Positions 33,332 through 46,655 of a stretch of DNA of 64,000 nucleotides are shown here, piece after piece. A model generated the notes under the pieces. The model did not search any database and was not told the origin of the DNA. It was given only the letters and a program-made list of their open reading frames with translations. The translations under genes were made by a program, and so were the position numbers. This DNA is from Euglena gracilis (Eukaryota > Euglenida > Euglenophyceae > Euglenales), in NCBI GenBank assembly GCA_039621445.1, contig CP154957.1:22528761-22592760 (forward strand), written 5' to 3'. Position 1 is the stretch's first letter. Each line of letters starts with the position of its first letter.

Positions 33332-36300
33332 TCACCCACACCGCCCGACCGCCGCCGCGCGGCGGGCACACAGGGCGCCGAGGTCGTCGAAGAGGTTGCG
33401 GCCCGTCACGGCGGAGGCGGTCAGCACCCCGGCCACCAGCGCACTGGCAAAGCCGCCACTGAGGATGTCCTGGCCGGTGAGGAACGGCCTCCGGGCGGTG
33501 CCGTGACGCACGGGGGGGGGGGGGGGTTGAAGCAAGATTGAAGCCAGGTTGAAGCCAGGTTGAAGTGAGGTTGAAGCCAGGTTGAAATCAGGTTGAAGTG
33601 AGGTTGAAGCCAGGTTGAAATCAGGTTGTAGTGAGGTTGAAGCCAGGTTGAAGTCAGCTGGCGGGTGGGGGGTGGGTCACTGGGAGACAGGCCACTTTTG
33701 GGAGGGTGAGCAACTGCTTGAACCTGAAGTTGGCCCAAACTTCATCTCATTTGAACCACTTGTACTTGGATATGGTATACATGTATACGTACGGCACCAT
33801 ATCAGAGAGAAATGGGGGTGGGCATGTGTGGGCATGAAAACCCTGGGAGGGAATTTGGGACACCCCTCCCCGAAATCCCCCTCCTACCTCGACTCCGATA
33901 CTTGGAAAATCCTGTATTGGGATCTGTCAGGAATTGATGATCAAGCAAAAAAAAAATGTTTCGAATGAAGCAAAAAAAAGGATAAAGCTTCTTTGTTGGT
34001 GGTTATCAGATTTGACAGTGGTCCTCTTGGTTTTGTTTCAAAAGAACTGAAATGCTTTGAGAAAGAAAGAAAAGGAGGAAGGAAGGAAGGAAGGAAGGAA
34101 CGAAGGAAGGAAGGAAGGAAGGAAGGAAGGAAGGAAGGAAGCAGTGTAAGTTAAGTTTCCAAGGCTTTTCCAGAGCCCGGCAGTTCTGTCAGAGTTGTTG
34201 GCCCTCCCTACCTCCCCCAAGGTCACCCCCCCAAGTCCCCCCCCCCCCATTTAGGACTGAGGAGCACCCCTCCGGCCAGACCAGGCACGCCGAAGAGGTC
34301 GGGGCGGTGGGCCGCGACGGTGGTTGGGGCGAAGCGCTCCGGGGGCACCCCAGCTTGCACCAACCAACCCCCCCACCCGCGCCACCGCTGCTGGCCGCCT
34401 CATGGGGTTGGGTGGAACAGGACCAGTGACTTCTCACTTCGGTGACTTCTCAGGATTGTTGCCGGCTGGATGGCGGGGACGACCTGGGGGGGACGGGGGC
34501 CGAGGGGGACAGAGGTGGCGTGGGCAGTGAGTGAGCAAGGCCGTAGATGGCCCCTTGGGGGCTGGCCAGGAAGTGCTCCGCTGACAGTTGGCAGAAACCG
34601 GGCGGGTGGGTCGGTGGACGGAGGGTGCGATGGCGGGGGGGGGGGAGCAGCATAGACCCCCCCTAATAGAAGCACGGGGCCACTACAAGCGCAGGGTTCA
34701 AATAAACGCGCACCCCCACTGCCAAAGGCGGGGAGTCCGATACAAGCGCACCTTCACGGGATTTCTGAAGGAAAGCAACAAAAATCGCGCAGGTGTCCAA
34801 ATAGAAGTGCACCACCCACCGCTGGAGGCGAAGGTCTGCTATAAGTGCACCCGTGCTTCCTTCCTCTGTTCAAAGGTGGTCATTTTGGCAACTTTTTTTT
34901 GGATGTTCGCAAAAAAAATGGTCAATTTTAAGCACATTTGCCAAAAATCAATTTTTTTGAAAACGTCCCAAAAACGTCGATTTTTGGATACTTTTTGGGG
35001 AAGTTTTTTGTCAAAAGTGCTGCCGCAGGGTCCTTCGTACTTCAAGGGAAAGCGGGGGGGGGGGGGGGCGATTGCCCCAGCCCGGCCGGGCCCTGACCAG
35101 CCCAGTGCCCACCGCAAAGTACTCCACGCGGTCCCGCAGGAGGGGGAACAGGGCGCACGTCTGGGCCCACGCCCGGCGGCCCAGCGCGTCCTTCAGCTCC
35201 TCGTACTCGGCGGCAGGGGTCCCCGCTGCGCCAACCCCTCTCCCACGCAGGTCAATGGGTAGCCCCCCTGCACATACACACATACATTGGGGATGCCCAC
35301 CCCGCAGTGCCGGCACCGCGTGGCACTGCATGGCACGTGTGGGCACTGCGTGGGCACTGCTTGGCACTGCATGCGGCATTGCGTACTGTGTGGGCACTGC
35401 GTGACACTGCATGGGCACTGTGTGACACTGCGTGGGCACTGCGTGGCACTGCGTGGCACCGCGTGGCACCACGTGGCACTGCGTGCACTGCGTGCACTGC
35501 ATGGCACTGCGAGGCGTTAAACCACTTGTGTTTGCATCATTGGCTTTTTCGGGCCATCAAGCAATTCTGGTCGTTTTGTGCAACTTTTTTGCCTTTTTTG
35601 GCCAATTTGACCACTTCTGGCTAGAAATGTCGAGCAATGACCAAAAAAGAATGCCTACATGGCGCCAGATCGTTGAAGGTGCTTGCATTAAACGGCCCGC
35701 AGTGCCACGCAGTGCGGGCCGTGTGGACAGTGCGGCCCGCACGGCACAGCGGGCCGGGCATCCCCATACACATTCGCATATGCATACGAAACGCATACAC
35801 AAGCACACACTTACGATATAAAAATATACGATATAAACCCCCCCCAAATATAAAACCCCCCGGTTTTATAATTGGGCGGAAATTTCAAGACCCCGAGGGG
35901 GGGTTTTATATTTGGGGGGGGGTTATATTCAGTCGGAAAAATCAACTTCCCGGTTGGCTCCAGTAGTCACTTTTTTGGTCCAAAATAACAAATACGCCCA
36001 CCCTTGGGGGTCCAAAAACTTCATTTTTCGGGCGAAGGAGCAATTTTCACATGTTTTTGGTAAAAATTGTTCCCAAATCTGCCAAAAATGACAATTTTGG
36101 GAGATATTTTGTCGAAAAATTTTCCTTCCGGTGCTTCGCGCCGGAGGGGGCGGTTTTATATTTGGGCGGGATTTCAAGGTCCTCAAGGGGGGTTTTATAT
36201 TTGGGGGGGGGGGTTGTATTTGGGGGGGGGTTATATTTGGGGGGGGGTTACATACGCATACGATACGCATACGCATACGCATATATCCACAGACACATGG

Positions 36301-39300
36301 ACATAAACATACACATAGACATGTTCAAGGCCCCCTGGGAGAGTGATAAATTCAATTCGGTGGTTGTTCCTGGGGGTGATGTGAACGTTTAAGGGTGTGG
36401 TGGGTCGCGGTTTTGTGATTTGGGCCTGTTGGGTTGGTTTAATGTGTTAAAAGACATATATTATGCTTGTGGGCATGTTAATGGATATGTTCATAATAAC
36501 TTTCATGCAAATCTCTGATAATGCTGTTATCACACATTACAATGGGCCACTGTGGGGAAAGATGGCCAGAGCTGTTGAAGCAACATGGTAACTGTGGAAG
36601 CAAGGGCACAGACGGGTTTGCCATTGCACCCAGCAAATACTCATTGTTCCCTTCTGCCGGGGGGCTTGGCGAGCACGGCTACAGGAACAGGCCGGCAGTC
36701 TGGCCCCACAGCACAGGGAGCACCGGCATACCCTTTCCCCCTCGGACGACCTCCTGGGCACGAGGCCGGGCCTTGGGGTCCGTGTCGGCCCATTGCTGGA
36801 CCCATGCGAACGGCAGGAGGGAGATGACGGTGCAGGTCGACTGGGTGGGGAAGGCGGCCGCCTCCGCCGGCAGGGCCGGATGGGGGTGGAGGGCGGAGAG
36901 GGGACAGAGCGGGCAGTCCATGACTGTCCGAGTGGCCAACCCCCAATGGGTGGAGTTTCTCCGGAGGCACGGCCAGAAAAAACCAACGACATGGACCCCG
37001 GGCAACGCCAATGCGGCTTGGGACAGACGATGAAAAGGAAAACCCCCCTGGTGGGGATTCACATATTCATTAATTTAATTAAACAATAATTACGTTGAGG
37101 TGTCATACGATTATCTACTTTCTCCTGACCTGAAATGTTTTGTTTGAATGCATCCAGCGGCCCAAAGCAGGGTGTCGCTCAAGCGGCAGGGTCTGGAAGT
37201 TTACATCATATACTCATGCACATGTGGCAAAAAAAAACAGTAGAATTATGGGGGAGAGCACAGATGATGCGCACAGTGGGTTACGGCACAAGAGGGGGAG
37301 ATGTCTGGCAAGACGATGGGACAAGTTGAAATGGAGAAGCGTGGAATTCTCACAAGTCCAGGAGACTTCTGCCGGGCACACACAAAGGGCGTTTCAAGCC
37401 CGGCTCTGGCAATCGGGTCCTTTGTGGACGGGAAAGTGATGAACAAGTAGGGGAAGCCTTGTTGGAGTGCATGGTCTGGGCCCTTTGAAACGAAGTCGTC
37501 CACAATGGCGTCGGAAGCAGCGCACTATTGACTCAATGCATGGCGTCGTGAGAGCGCGGGGTGAGGTGCGGCAACAGCAACGGTGGATGGTCGTAGCCTG
37601 TAATACATCGGAAAAGAAGGTCATGCCAGCAGGGCAATCCTTAAGATGATGTAAAAATCCTTGTCCCGACACAGTTGAGCGCAGGGAAGAGGCAGATGAA
37701 ATTCACTCTCCGCCAGCAGAAACAAGGCAGGAAAGGATTTGCAACAACCCCGAAAGAGCCATTCACCTTAAAAAAAAAATCATATTTTTCGAGTCCTTTG
37801 TAATCTGATCCTTTGGTCAAGGGGGAGGGGGTTCTGAAATTTTAAAACAAAATACTGTCCTTAATTGAATCCCCCTCTGGGTCATGCACTGGTGAGTTTT
37901 GCAGGTGACACATCTTTGAGGGACAAATTGATGAAAATGAAACTGAAACAAATTTCTCATATTGGAAAAAAAAGGCACAAGGCAATTAAACAAATGAAAA
38001 TCTGACAAAAAATTGGCAGATTGGCAAATATCTCTTGTTCACCCGGGTTCCATTTCGTGCCTCCAGGAGGGGTCGTCAGGTTCAGTCAATGGTGTGGAGG
38101 GCAGTGTCGGTCCCTTGGCAGTAGAAATAAGCGGACTTCCGGAGGCCGAGCTCTTGAGCACTACCGGCCCCAGACTCACCATTGACAGCAGACATAACAG
38201 GGCTGGCTGACCTGGAAACCCTACAAAACTTTCCCAAAAATCCATAAAAATAGGGCTGACACACATTCCAGGAGGACAATTTCCGGGTGAGAGAGAATAG
38301 CCCCCCCCCCCATGGCCAAGGCAAAGGGTCAGTCTGGCCTCGGAGGCCAACAAACAGGGACAGGTAGCTGATGGACTGGCCGAGGGCGGTGACGGCTGGG
38401 GGGGCGCGGTGGGGCGCCTTCAGCATCCGCAGCGTGTTGCGGAGGCCGGCGTCGGAGATGACCAGCGGGCTGTAGATCTCGCAGCCGTCAGCCTGCAGGG
38501 CACGTCCCCTTGGGGGATGAGCCCAAAGCGCCGCCGGTGAAAGGGGCTTGACAGCAGACGGGGAAGCCAAAACGGACACCTGCACACCGCAAGACGCAGC
38601 AAAGTCTGTTTCCCTCCCCTTCACTGTTTAGAACCACAAGGTCCATGCCACAAGGAGGGAGCACGCGCCTTTATCACACGGTTCTGCAAAACGGGTCGGG
38701 CAGGGTAGGGAGGCGGGGAGGGAGGCGCAGACAGAACGGGCGGGGGGGGGACCATTTGGCCTGGGCGGACTTCATCCGCACGCCGACCGCCCGGCCCCCC
38801 TGGACCAGCACCTCGTCCACGGCGGCGTTGACCAGTACCGCCCCACGGCAGGGCCGGCTGTGCCCTGGGGGATGGGTGGGCAACCCCTAAACCCTCCCAA
38901 AAATAAGACCCCCCCCTGGGCCGATCGAGCAAAAATCCAAAAAATAAGACCCCAAAAAATAAGACCCCCCCCTGACGGCGCAAAGTGCCGAAGACGGTGA
39001 AATTTTTCCTTGAAAAAGAACCAAAAACCTCAATTTCACACACAAAAATGATGAAAATTTTAAATTTTTTCAGATTTTTTAAGTGCAAAAAAAACATGCT
39101 AAATGTAAACGTACACCAATTTACACATTGCGTGAAACCTCAAAGGAAAAAAATTAGTGCTCTTGGGAATCTGAAAAATGATGGGTTTTTTTTTGGGCCC
39201 GGGTCGGTCAAAAAATAATCCAAACATAAGACCCCCCCCCAAAAAATAAGACCCCCCCTGGAGGTTTCCAGCAATAGACCCAAAAATAAGGCCCAGGTCT

Positions 39301-42300
39301 TATTTGGGGGGGGGGGGTTACTTCATCCCCCGGCACCTCGCGCCACCCCCAACATACCTGGTTGGAGAAGGACCACCGTGGGGGGACACCCCCAGCCCGG
39401 CAAACTACTTGTCCGTTGGCGGAGCAGAAAGTCCACATGGGACTGGATGGTTCCCATTCAGGGGGTCTTGAGGGGAGGGGATTGAGGGGACGGGGGGGGG
39501 GGGCTGGCATCTCCCACAGGCAGCCCTGCTCCTCCGGCCCGCAGGATGGTCGGGACGATGCAGTACGGGATGTGGTCCTCCGCAGGCGGGGCTGCCTTCG
39601 CATTCGCTTCCGAGCGTTGACACTGCACGCCCATCTCACATCGGAGCTGTCGCGTTCCTCTGCCGAGCTGTCAGCTGCTGAGTCATCCCAATGCTTCTGA
39701 AACATTCCAGCAACAGACAACCTGCTCTGTACTTCTGGCGGGGATAGTTCTGACTGGGGGGAGGAGTGTCGGGAGTCTTGACGGCCAGGGAGGAATCCTC
39801 TCGACGCTGATTTGTGATAGGAAGGAATGGCTCTGGACCTTAAAATTCAGTTCTACACATAGGGCAAACGCCAGGTGTTCAAAGAAAACAGTGCACATGC
39901 CAAGTCACAAAAGTGCGCAAATCGGAGATTCCAAGCCGTAAGTTGGAAGAGAGAGTTAAGAAAAGAAAAAAACCGGATGGTTAAAACACATTTATGAAGA
40001 AAATCATGGACTTTTCAAAAAAAAAGTCAGAAAGCTGACAAAAAGTTGACAAAGCGACTGAGTTCTGCAAGGGCAAAAAGTTGTGGAGTGTGGACATATT
40101 GTTTGTCCTTGAGAGGGGTATGAAACAAGGATGAGGCAACAAAACACCGAGGGGAGGACTTCGACAGGAACGAATGTCCGGGATTTCGCCCCGATCGACA
40201 GGCAGCCCCACCTGGCTGGCCCCTCCGACAGGGAAGTACCCGCCGCCCTCGAAGTGCAGCGTGGTGCCCAGGGTCAGGGACACACTGCTGCGCCGCGGCG
40301 GCGACAGGGCGGAGCAGGGGCGGTGGGCCCTGATGAGAGCAGCACCTGGAGCTCCTGTGTGCACCGTGACACATGAAGCCCCGCCGCTTCAGGGGATGTT
40401 TGTTGGCGACCTCAATCCATGAGGAAACCGTCGAAATTCACGGTATGGCTAAATCAGTTTTCATTTCTTTTTTCTTGTTTTATCATTAATGTTATGATTT
40501 GATTGGCATTTTAATTATTTTTTTCGTTTTAGATCTGTCACATGAGTCGCCAAATCACATGAGTCGTCGTTCAAAAAAAATTACATTCCCAGGACAAACT
40601 GTCTCAAGAAGAACTGACGCACTGCCGTCACTCGTCAAGCACTCGGAACAGTGTCAATTGACATGAAACACCCTTTCGAAAGACCAGCAGGCAGGATCGT
40701 CAGAGGCCACGCCCTGGGGGTGACCCCAAACTCTCCCCACCCGTACGACAGCATCAACTGGAGCTCCTTGTCAGAGGTGATGGAGTCCAACACGTCGCGG
40801 ACACCCGACTGCCTTCCAGTCCACAGGCGGGAAAAGTGCTGGCAAAAGGTTCAAATGACCAAGACAGGACTGGTGTGCTTAGGCCAGATTCTCACCATAC
40901 ACCCGAGGGGGGGTGACTGGCTGGTTTTTGGCCCCAAACCTCCTCCACCCCCCCCCCCGATCAACAGATTTTAATTCTTGTCTAGCCGCTCAAAGGGCGG
41001 CTGGACGGTGACAAGTTTTCTGCCTTGGAGGCGCTAACTGGTCAACTGGTCAAAAAACCAAAGAATACGGACTTCCCAGGTAAAATTCTGAGTCAAAAAT
41101 ATATCTTGCAAACAGGGAATTTCTTAAGGACCCCCAGGGGGGGGGTCCAGCTCCGGCTGGCAAAAAGGCTGCTGGCTGGATTTGAGCTGGCTGGCTGGAT
41201 CCCCCCCCCTGGGGGGTGGGGGGGTAGGAGGGTCCGGGGCTGGAGGGGGCTGGGCTGGGCTGGGTCGGTGAAAAACAAAATTTTCTAAAACATTTTGACT
41301 TCTCGACATTTTGATGGATGGAGCTAGATCAGCCTGCTGGGGGGCTATGATGGAGGAAGCTGTGGTGAGGGGAAAAAATGCAGGGATAGGTGACCTGGGC
41401 AGCCCAGTTGGCTGGCCAGCCTGCGGCTGGCTGGCCCAGCCTTCGGCCGGCTGGCCCGGCCTCCGGCCGGGCTGGACCCAGCTTTATTTCACTCGACCCC
41501 GGGGGGGGGGGGGGCTCCCATCCCAAATTTGGGCTGCTGGCTGGATTTGGGCTGGCTGGCTGGCTGGCTGGCTGCAACCCCCCCGGGGGGGGGGGGGGGG
41601 GGGGGGGGTAGGGTACCCTCCGGCTTAAGAAATCCCCTGCTTGCGAAATTCGCTGATTTTTTTCAATTTCGGCCCAATTGCAGCTTCTTCCAGCCAGTCC
41701 AAATTTTTCAGCCTTTGAGCTCACCCTCCTCCCCGGGGGTCAGCAAATAACGCCCTGTGGGATGAGTTTTCCCAGATCGGCTGAAAATGGCTGACAAAGC
41801 ATTGGGTGCCATCAGGTGCCGCCATTTTTGCAAGAAACGACCCAGATGGAGAATTTCAGCTTCCAGTAAATTTTCTCAAAATGCTTTAAAATCCTGCACA
41901 AAACGACACAGAATGTAGTCACTTTATCTGTTTGTATTGTTGTACATCATTTATGGGGTTAATTTCAAAATTCGCAGATTGGCTGTAAAGCCACTTTTCT
42001 CAGTTTTTAGGTTTTTGAAATAATGTGTATGTAATGATGTAATGTGTCTATTGTATTGTATTATACATATATACATATATATATATATATTACATACACG
42101 TTGTATATACATATATGTCATACATGCATATCTATGTGTATATAAACTATCTATGTATCATATAATTTAAAATATTCATGATACATATTATATGGAGTGA
42201 TTGGAATAATAATCCCTCATGGGAAGAGAGAGAGTCAGACAGTCACTGATGCATCTTCCACCCCACAACGGGCAGAAGATTGAAGCCCGATGAGGCACTG

Positions 42301-43758
42301 TGTGAAGGCATCTGGAAGCCCGAGGACGTGAAGCTCCAACGCGTGCCAAACTCTCTCAACGACAACAAGAATAAGATGACCCACCCAGCGGCCTTTTCCC
42401 TGGCACAGATTAGGATGACGCCGCCCACTATGCCTTGCCCAACGTCGACAGGGACGAGATCATCTCCCCTTGTGGCCAAGAAGGAGGTCCAGCACGCCTG
42501 CCAGATGGCGAAGTGAACAAAGACGAGACTCCTGGGGTTCCGTCTGGATTCCGAGACAAGCAAGGCGCCAGGACTTGCAGGCTGCCAAGGATGTTTCGAC
42601 AGTGGCGTCTGAGGATCTGCCCTGAGTCTTGCAAGGCACCCACACCGAGTCCTGCCGCAAAGCCCTGAGAACACCACATGGGAAGAGAGAGTAACGGTGA
42701 GCGGGAAGCAGAAGAACGTGTGTTCCTCTTCTCTGTTCCCAAATTTAAGGACACTGGTCCTGACTTGATTCAGGATTATTTGTAGCACAAATTCGTGGGA
42801 AACTCTGCCTCCTCCCACTGTGCGGGTCCCACCCATCCCATGAGTGAGGCAACAGCTCGGCTCGAAGTGGTGGCAGACCACATCTCGCATGGATCACTTC
42901 ATTGCAAACAGGTGCCTCGATGTAAGCTACCCCCCAGGCTTCTTTTTAAGACCCCGGGGGGGGGGGTCCCCCCCACCCACCCAGGGTGGCGCGGGACCCC
43001 CCCCGGGGGGACCCCTTCCAAAATCGGGCCCGTCAAAGGCAATTTTCAAAAATTTTCGGCACTTCGCGCCGAAAAGGTATACCCGGCGCCTCTGGCGCGG
43101 GACCCCCCCCCCGGGGGGACCCCCCCGGGGGGTCCGAGCCGGACCCACCCACCCACCCACCCACCCCCCTCCCCCCCAGGGGGGTCTTCTGCCTTAAAAA
43201 GAAGCCTGTAAAAAGAAGCCCCCCGCACCTGGTGAAGCGGCCGGGTGGTGCTGGGTAGTGGTGGTCAGCGGCTCCAGCGCCCGGCGCACCCGCCAGCCCA
43301 GCACCGGCAGCCGGCACAGGCAGCAGGCGATGGGTCGGGGCAGGGCCTTCAGCAGCACGGTGTAGTAGTTGCACGCCGCCAGTCGCGCTGCCCACTGCTG
43401 CGCTCAGGGCTGGCCCGCAGGGCGCATCGGAGGGCCGACATTGCCATTTTGCCCATGACTGAGCCGTGGCAGGGTTGTGAGAGCCAGCATGCAAAGGCAA
43501 ACACTCTGGGGGGAGGGGTCAAGGCGTGGGATGGAAAAGGTTCCGGCTTACCCCTTGGGGGAGGTAAACGTCCCCCCCCCCTTGGACATAGATGGCTCAA
43601 AATCCTGGCAGGTTTCCGCCAATTTAAAGAGGGTTGGCGTCTGTGGCATGGGTTGAGGGTTGAGGGTCGCGGTGGGTCACGCCTGGTGGGCCCCTGACTG
43701 CCCCACAACGCACAAGGAGAGTCAGGAGCGCAAAAGCCAGTCAGCCACAAGGTTGGGT

Positions 43759-43789
<31 letters not shown>

Positions 43790-43816
43790 GCACGCACGCA
43801 CGCACGCACGCACACA

Positions 43817-43884
<68 letters not shown>

Positions 43885-46655
43885 CACACACTAAACGGTA
43901 TGGTCCCACCATGACATGGTGGAGAACAAAACAAAACAAAACAACAAACAAACGGGGGCCGGGCCGGCCAGCCCTGGGCCCCACAGGGCCAGGGCAGCGT
44001 GGTGGGTGGGGAAGAGCTGCTCGAGGGCCAAGCGCATACAGTTTTTCACCGAACCCCGGGGGGGGGGGGGGGGGGGGGGAGGGGGGGGGGGCTCACTTCC
44101 ACTCTCCCAAAAGCCAGCCAGTCACTCTGGAAAAACCAGTCACCCACCCCTGGGTCGGCCAGCAATGAAGTGATTGCATGGCCTGGCGGCGGCGGCCCGC
44201 CAGGAGGGCCATGCGGTGGACGGTCCCGTCCGGCCGCTGCAGAAGCACCACGTCATACTCCTCGTCGGTGGCAGAGCCCGCCGGGGCTGATCCGTGGTGT
44301 GGATCATACTGACGAACGGCGACGGGGATCGGACCAGGAGAATGGTGCTGGAAGAGCTTGGAGGATGTCTGACCGTTCAGAGCAGGCCAAAAAGGCGGCT
44401 CTTTTGTTGGGGTGCATTTTTTACCAAAAAAAACCTGGAAGCAAAGAACAGCTGACCAAAAAAAAAACGAGGGCGCAGAGGCAACAGGAGACAAACAGCA
44501 ACAAAACGCAGAGAGCCGCCACCCCGGGCTCTCTGCGGGTTGGCCCTGGCGGCCGGGGTTTGGCGGCCCCTGCTCCAGTGGCGCCCACTGCAGCTGCCCC
44601 TCCGTCAGCTGGTCCAGCAGCACCCGCAGGAACTGGCCCTCCCCCATCTCCCCCACGGTGTGGATGCCCGGGTCGAACTTGCCGCCGGCCGCCCTGCCGG
44701 CCCGGGGCGTCCGTCCTCCCCGGGGGTGCCTGGCTGTGACTGTCTGCGGGGCAACGCTTTAAATGTTCCGCATTTGACTTTTCGGCGAAAAAAGTGAAAG
44801 CCGTGCGATGTGTGGCCACCAACTGCAGGCTAAACCCCCTCCCCGAACAACCTGGCGGGAGCCTTGCCCCTGGCTGTGCCCGGATGACCTGGCAGGGGGA
44901 AGGTCAAAAGGATGGCTCCGGAAACTGGTACCCCCTCAAATGATTTGGGAGGGAGGGAGGGAACCCCACATTGAGATTCCATGCAGCTGTTGCGGGAATC
45001 TCGGACAGCAAGCCATCTTCCACCTCGCTCCACTGGGAGATCATTATTTCCAGCCATGCTGTGTCCACTCCCCTTGGCAGGTCATGCCCACCTCTGGTGC
45101 GACACGCAATTCCGATTCCGGCAGGTATTGGCGAGGGGAGCGCCTTCGCATCCGGCAGGCCGCCGTCCGAAGCCGCGGTCACGGAAGCTGTGGCAGCAGC
45201 CGCCCGCCCGGTCGTGCTGCTCCAGCACCACCACCCGCTTCCCCGTGCGGGCCAGCAGGGCGGCGACGCACAGGCCGCCGATGCCGCTGCCGACCACGAT
45301 GGCGTCCGCCTCGGGGGGCACGCGGTGTGGCCGGTAGGGCTGCTGAAGCACCCGCCGCTTCGTCTCCATGAACTGCTGCAACGCCTCAAAGGCGGGGACA
45401 GAGCTCTTCTGTGCAAACACCCACACACAGAATGTAAGCTTGGTTTGAGGATAAGCCGACACAGCCTCGCATGGAAAGTGTTGATGTGGAACACACGCAT
45501 GCCCACTCACCCACACACGCACGCACTCACCACACACACAGACACGCACACACACACGCACATGCACACGCACACACGCACGCACGCACGCACGTGTGCG
45601 CGCGCACACATGCACACATGCGCATGCACTTGCACACGCACACGCACACGCACACGCACACGCACACGCACACGCACACGCACACGCACACGCACACGCA
45701 CACGCACACGCACACGCACACACTCACACTCACATGTGCACTTGCTTGCTGGCCGGTCCTTATTCACCCGTTTCTCAAAACCTAGTGGTGATGGGAAAAT
45801 GCTCTGGGGCAGGCGTACCATCCTCCCCTCCTCAAAAGAGAGCCTGAAAAGGCAACGTTTCGCAGAAAGGTTTTTTTTTTCCAACAGATACGAGGTACAG
45901 ACACAGTTGATGTGGCATTGCCACTGGGATTTGCTCCTGACAGTGCAACCATTGAACGGTCCACATCCTTAATGATTGCTCGTGTGCATTGAAATGAAAC
46001 CTAAATGGAAAGATGAGTCCTCTGAATGCACGGGTCCAAATAATAGAGTTCCCCCGCAGGCTGGAAGGGTTGGTCCACTAAAAGAGCACAAATTCCTCCA
46101 TTTAGGGGGGGAGAGGTGCTCTATTGTGAATGAAATGCATTTGGGCCATGTTAAAAGATCCCCAGGGATCAAACGTGTTCAAAGGTCTTTCGGGATCAAG
46201 CACACACCATCGCATCTCGCAACCTCCCTTTTGCGCAGGCTAACCTTCCCTCTTGAAAGGGATCAGAGCTCAGGGGATTGAAGATGGGGTCCACCCCCAC
46301 ACACTTACAACCCTCCACCCGAACAATGAGGCACGTTTCCCTTCTCCAGCGCGATGCCGCTGACAAACCCCAAACGTTATTCGGCTGATGAGGAACCCGA
46401 ATAATTTCGGTACATTTTTCTTTCCGATATCCACCAGTGGCGTCTCCAGAGACAAACCCCCCATGCCCCAGAACCCCGAGAGCTGCCCCGTCCCGGGTCG
46501 GTGGGCACCGGCCGGGGGGGCCGCCGGGCGTCCTCCGCGAAGGGGTCGGGGCAGCGCGGGACCAGCCACCGGTACGCCGCGAAGACCGCCGCGGCGGCGG
46601 CGGCGGCCCCCAGGACGCCGACAACGAGGGCGGTCCGCCCGCGGTCCGCCGCCAT
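33332..46655 (-). CDS. Retinol saturase / carotenoid isomerase-like FAD oxidoreductase (multi-exon)
   Basis: An FAD-dependent enzyme of the RetSat/CRTISO/phytoene-desaturase group, acting on polyene lipids such as retinol or carotenoids. Exon 1 (46,509-46,655) starts MAADRGRTALVV and has one hydrophobic segment at residues 8-32, then FAEDARRPPRP, as in vertebrate RetSat. Exon 2 (about 45,169-45,408) has the Rossmann motif VGSGIGGL, then VVVLEQHDRAGGCCHSF. Later exons are: about 44,560-44,690 (FDPGIHTVGEMGEGQ, LTEGQLQWAPLE), about 44,200-44,300, 43,229-43,387, 40,672-40,838, 40,212-40,287 (GGGYFPVGG), 39,518-39,577, 38,761 to about 38,864 (GAVLVNAAVDEVL), about 38,355-38,492 (VISDAGLRNT), about 38,050-38,160 (DDPSWRHEMEPG), 36,762-36,840 (STCTVISLLPFAW), 35,098-35,225 (LFPLLRDRVEYF), about 34,282-34,353, and 33,332 to about 33,507 (TGQDILSGGFASALVAG, stop). 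The hydrophobic N-terminus favours an ER RetSat-like role over a plastid CRTISO, but substrate is not readable. Several exon edges are approximate and some junctions may use GC donors. Confidence 0.9.
33529..33660 (+). repeat. Tandem GGTTGAAGYSA repeat in last RetSat intron
   Basis: About eleven units of a 12-bp word (GGTTGAAGCCA, GGTTGAAGTGA, GGTTGAAATCA), ending in GTTGAAGTCAGCTGG. Confidence 0.9.
34072..34141 (+). repeat. (GGAA)n microsatellite
   Basis: AGGAAGGAAGG with a single ACGAAGG interruption, in a RetSat intron. Confidence 0.95.
35300..35515 (+). repeat. Degenerate GTGGCACTGC / GTGGGCACTGC tandem repeat
   Basis: About eighteen units of a 9-13-bp word containing GGCACTGCGTG, in the RetSat intron just upstream (minus sense) of the exon at 35,098-35,225. 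Confidence 0.9.
35835..36250. repeat. CCCCCCAAATATAAAACCCC cassette, copy 1
   Basis: The left arm has AAACCCCCCCCAAATATAAA then ACCCCCCGGTTTTATA, and the right arm the inverse GGGGTTTTATATTTGGGGG repeated. The core contains CCGGTGCTTCGCGCCGG. A second copy lies at 62,685-63,095. It is in a RetSat intron. Confidence 0.7.
38885..39325. repeat. AAAATAAGACCCCC cassette in RetSat intron
   Basis: AAAATAAGACCCCCCC occurs four times, with the inverse GGTCTTATTTGGGGGGGG at the right edge. The A/T-rich core has GGCGCAAAGTGCCG. Relatives are at 1,775, 5,775 and 57,105. Confidence 0.65.
41113..41639. mobile_element. hAT-like element, CAGGGAATTTCTTAAG ends
   Basis: Left end CAGGGAATTTCTTAAG, right end CTTAAGAAATCCCCTG. 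The flanks are CTTGCAAA (41,105-41,112) and CTTGCGAA (41,640-41,647), a 7/8 target-site duplication. The inside is a long run of CTGGCTGG/CCAGC words and poly-G. It lies in the RetSat intron between the exons at 43,229 and 40,838. Confidence 0.82.
42060..42192. repeat. (AT)-rich microsatellite
   Basis: ATATACATATATATATAT and similar, degenerate, in a RetSat intron. Confidence 0.85.
42935..43208. mobile_element. MITE-like element without clear TSD
   Basis: Left end CAGGCTTCTTTTTAAGACCC, right end GGTCTTCTGCCTTAAAAAGA then AGCCTG. The core TTCGGCACTTCGCGCCGAAA and the C-run flanks match the 8,252 family. No 8-bp duplication is visible. Its right end is 20 bp from the RetSat 5' splice site at 43,229. 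Confidence 0.75.
43759..43891. repeat. (AC)n/(ACGC)n microsatellite
   Basis: (CA)n passing into (CGCA)n and back, in a RetSat intron. Confidence 0.97.
45526..45725. repeat. (AC)n/(ACGC)n microsatellite in RetSat intron 1
   Basis: About 200 bp of CACA, CACG and CGCACA units, about 115 bp from the acceptor of exon 2. Confidence 0.97.
45752..46010. repeat. Direct duplication, copy inside RetSat intron 1
   Basis: From CTGGCCGGTCCTTATTCACC through AAGAGAGCCTGAAAAGGCAA to CCATTGAACGGTCCACATCC and GTGTGCATTGAAA it matches 46,741-46,990 in order and orientation, with small indels. The pair encloses exon 1. Confidence 0.85.

Noticed and set aside
42243-42890. 215-codon minus-strand ORF inside a RetSat intron as a nested gene
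   Set aside because: The plus strand is also open here and neither product shows a family feature; it could be a missed RetSat exon or chance.
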